This document shows, in pieces, positions 54,876 to 55,984 of a stretch of 55,984 nt of DNA. The notes beneath the pieces are model-generated. The model was not told where the DNA came from, did not search any database, and saw only the letters and a list, made by a program, of their open reading frames with translations. Source of the stretch: a virus; the IMG/VR virus record IMGVR_UViG_3300033142_000702, positions 1 through 55,984 of that record; one strand, given 5' to 3'. Numbering within the stretch: the stretch's first letter is position 1; each line of letters begins with the position of its first letter. A program made the translations under genes and the position numbers.

Positions 54876-54936
54876 GAATACACTACACGGTGTATTCTCC
54901 AACCCATTTAACTGAACACTTGGCCGCGAAGCGGCC
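54876..54936 (+). promoter_or_regulatory. two hairpins before the ribosome site
   Basis: GAATACAC/GTGTATTC (54876-54897) and GGCCGC-GAA-GCGGCC (54922-54936). The second lies ~13 nt before AGGAG and may tune translation. Confidence 0.6.
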
Positions 54937-54958
54937 GAGTTAATAAACTAGGAGAACA

Positions 54959-55774
54959 ATGAATATTTTTGAACAAGGGTACTTATCAAATTTTGCGGGT
55001 CGAATCTTTAATTCGTCCAAAGTACTCGATAAAGAGAAATTAACTGCTAATAATTTAGCGCGTATAGCAACTATACTGGGGCACTTATCCAAAGAGCACG
55101 ATTTGTATAACTTACTCTTTGAACAAGAGCCCCAAATGCTGATGGTGGACGGTACTGAGGTCAACACGAGAGATTTAGCCACAATGGTGTTACTGGATCA
55201 TTCAAGGACCAGAGGTTACTTCCATAAAGTAAAGGACTCTGACACTTCATACTGTCAGGGCGTACCACTGGCCCTCGAAGGGGCCAAGCGGGTAAACAAC
55301 AAACAGTACTCTAGTTGGCTAGATGGGCTGGATATGGACGATAACAACTCACTTATACGTTGTGATATGTTCTTGCCAGCACACCTAAACTCATATAATA
55401 TTAACGAGGCAGGTGGTGTTGAACCTAGTAAAAAGCATGGACTTATAACATTCTTGAAAAACAACGTTGTATTTCCAGATGAAACTATAAAACAAATAAG
55501 AGCCCAGGTGCTTAACTGGAAGGGCAAGCATAACCCCGGAGTAATCGACCCTAGCCAAGTAGATGGTAAGTATGGTATTTACTATAATAACTGTGCTCAA
55601 AAGATGCGCTGCCTACTAATACAGAGTTGGGTATTTCAATTACAAAGACGCAATGATACTATGATTACCAGCATAACAGACTGGGATACTCCTAGCGCCA
55701 ATACAGAAGGTATGTTTGATAATATGCTTCCTGATACAGCTGTTACATTCACCTTTCCAAAGAGAGCACTATGA
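54959..55774 (+). CDS. 271-aa protein of unknown function (plus-strand operon)
   Basis: AGGAGAACA before ATG. Soluble, no membrane segment. Contains LARIATILGHLSKEHDLYNLLF and a Cys/Gln-rich NNCAQKMRCLLIQSWVFQLQRR. I do not recognise it. First gene of the only plus-strand unit; it may mark the border to another transcription block. Confidence 0.75.
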   Translation: MNIFEQGYLSNFAGRIFNSSKVLDKEKLTANNLARIATILGHLSKEHDLYNLLFEQEPQMLMVDGTEVNTRDLATMVLLDHSRTRGYFHKVKDSDTSYCQGVPLALEGAKRVNNKQYSSWLDGLDMDDNNSLIRCDMFLPAHLNSYNINEAGGVEPSKKHGLITFLKNNVVFPDETIKQIRAQVLNWKGKHNPGVIDPSQVDGKYGIYYNNCAQKMRCLLIQSWVFQLQRRNDTMITSITDWDTPSANTEGMFDNMLPDTAVTFTFPKRAL

Positions 55775-55984
55775 TAGATTTTTTAGATTTAGAACGCAGA
55801 GTAACTGCACTAGAGAACCAGGTAGGTCATACTAGGGGACCTACAGTACGAGGTATACCCTTTTTAGATATAGAACCTACGTTAAAAGCTCGGCCACTTG
55901 ACGCCGGAGGCGTCGACTTGCCGAAGGGTTGGGTACATGAGTGTGCAGTACAGAACTCTAATGTAGTTGTGTACGAGCCTGAGT
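55771..55984 (+). CDS. N-terminal part of a plus-strand protein, cut by the window
   Basis: ATG overlaps the previous TGA by 4 nt. Begins with a coiled-coil-like DFLDLERRVTALENQVG, then a globular part. A strong hairpin (GACGCC-GGA-GGCGTC with flanking CGGC/GCCG) lies inside the coding sequence near 55888-55922. Unrecognised. Confidence 0.65.
   Translation, partial: MIDFLDLERRVTALENQVGHTRGPTVRGIPFLDIEPTLKARPLDAGGVDLPKGWVHECAVQNSNVVVYEPE

Overview
This window is phage DNA from the early side of a T5-like (Demerecviridae-type) siphophage genome, or a close relative. Almost every gene is on the minus strand. Reading leftward from about 14 kb, the order is NAD-dependent DNA ligase split in two (ligA, ligB), a tandem-HTH DNA-binding protein in the D5 position, DnaB-type helicase, primase, family-A DNA polymerase with proofreading domain, UvsW/D10-like helicase, a probable ssDNA-binding protein, and the SbcD and SbcC nuclease subunits. 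That order and the split ligase are what I recall for T5. The DNA is AT-rich by eye. The host is not shown; the promoters are ordinary sigma70 type (TTGACA, 17 bp, TATAAT), so the phage uses host RNA polymerase.

Layout. 0-14 kb: replication and recombination. 13-16.7 kb: small early genes (peptide deformylase, FmdB-like, C5-cytosine methyltransferase-like, DUF3310, DUF2493). 16.7-29 kb: one tightly overlapped run of 16 glycan-type genes (GT25-, GT8- and WavE-like glycosyltransferases, at least five methyltransferase domains, a sulfotransferase, an SDR epimerase/dehydratase, and a HAD-nucleotidyltransferase fusion). This looks like a pathway for a methylated or sulfated sugar decoration. 29-47 kb: a long tRNA cluster interleaved with genes for NAD salvage (NAMPT plus PRPP synthetase), phosphatases, a SleB-type lysozyme, a (p)ppGpp-hydrolase-like HD protein, a FeoA-like protein, lipoproteins and exported proteins, a DEDD exonuclease, PspC and HNH. 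47-49.2 kb: about 2 kb of mostly non-coding, hairpin-rich RNA-like sequence. 49.2-54.5 kb: a series of very short overlapping early genes. 54.6 kb to the end: a divergent plus-strand operon behind a strong promoter and a 280-nt structured leader.

The most striking content is RNA. By hand I can fold about 30 tRNA genes whose anticodons cover all 20 amino acids, plus an initiator-like tRNA and one tRNA with anticodon TCA (UGA). In the same cluster are a circularly permuted (two-piece) tmRNA with a 25-codon tag frame ending in MAA-stop and the alanine G3:U70 pair, a short RNase P RNA (rnpB) homologue, a permuted tRNA-like element, and large ornate RNA candidates. Several protein genes stop inside the downstream tRNA, often on bases T8-A9-G10. 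RNase P cleavage at the tRNA 5' end would strip their stop codons and create non-stop messages, the substrate of tmRNA. Phage rnpB, tRNAs and tmRNA may therefore form one linked system (inference).

All calls are from reading the sequence by eye; no database or folding program was run.
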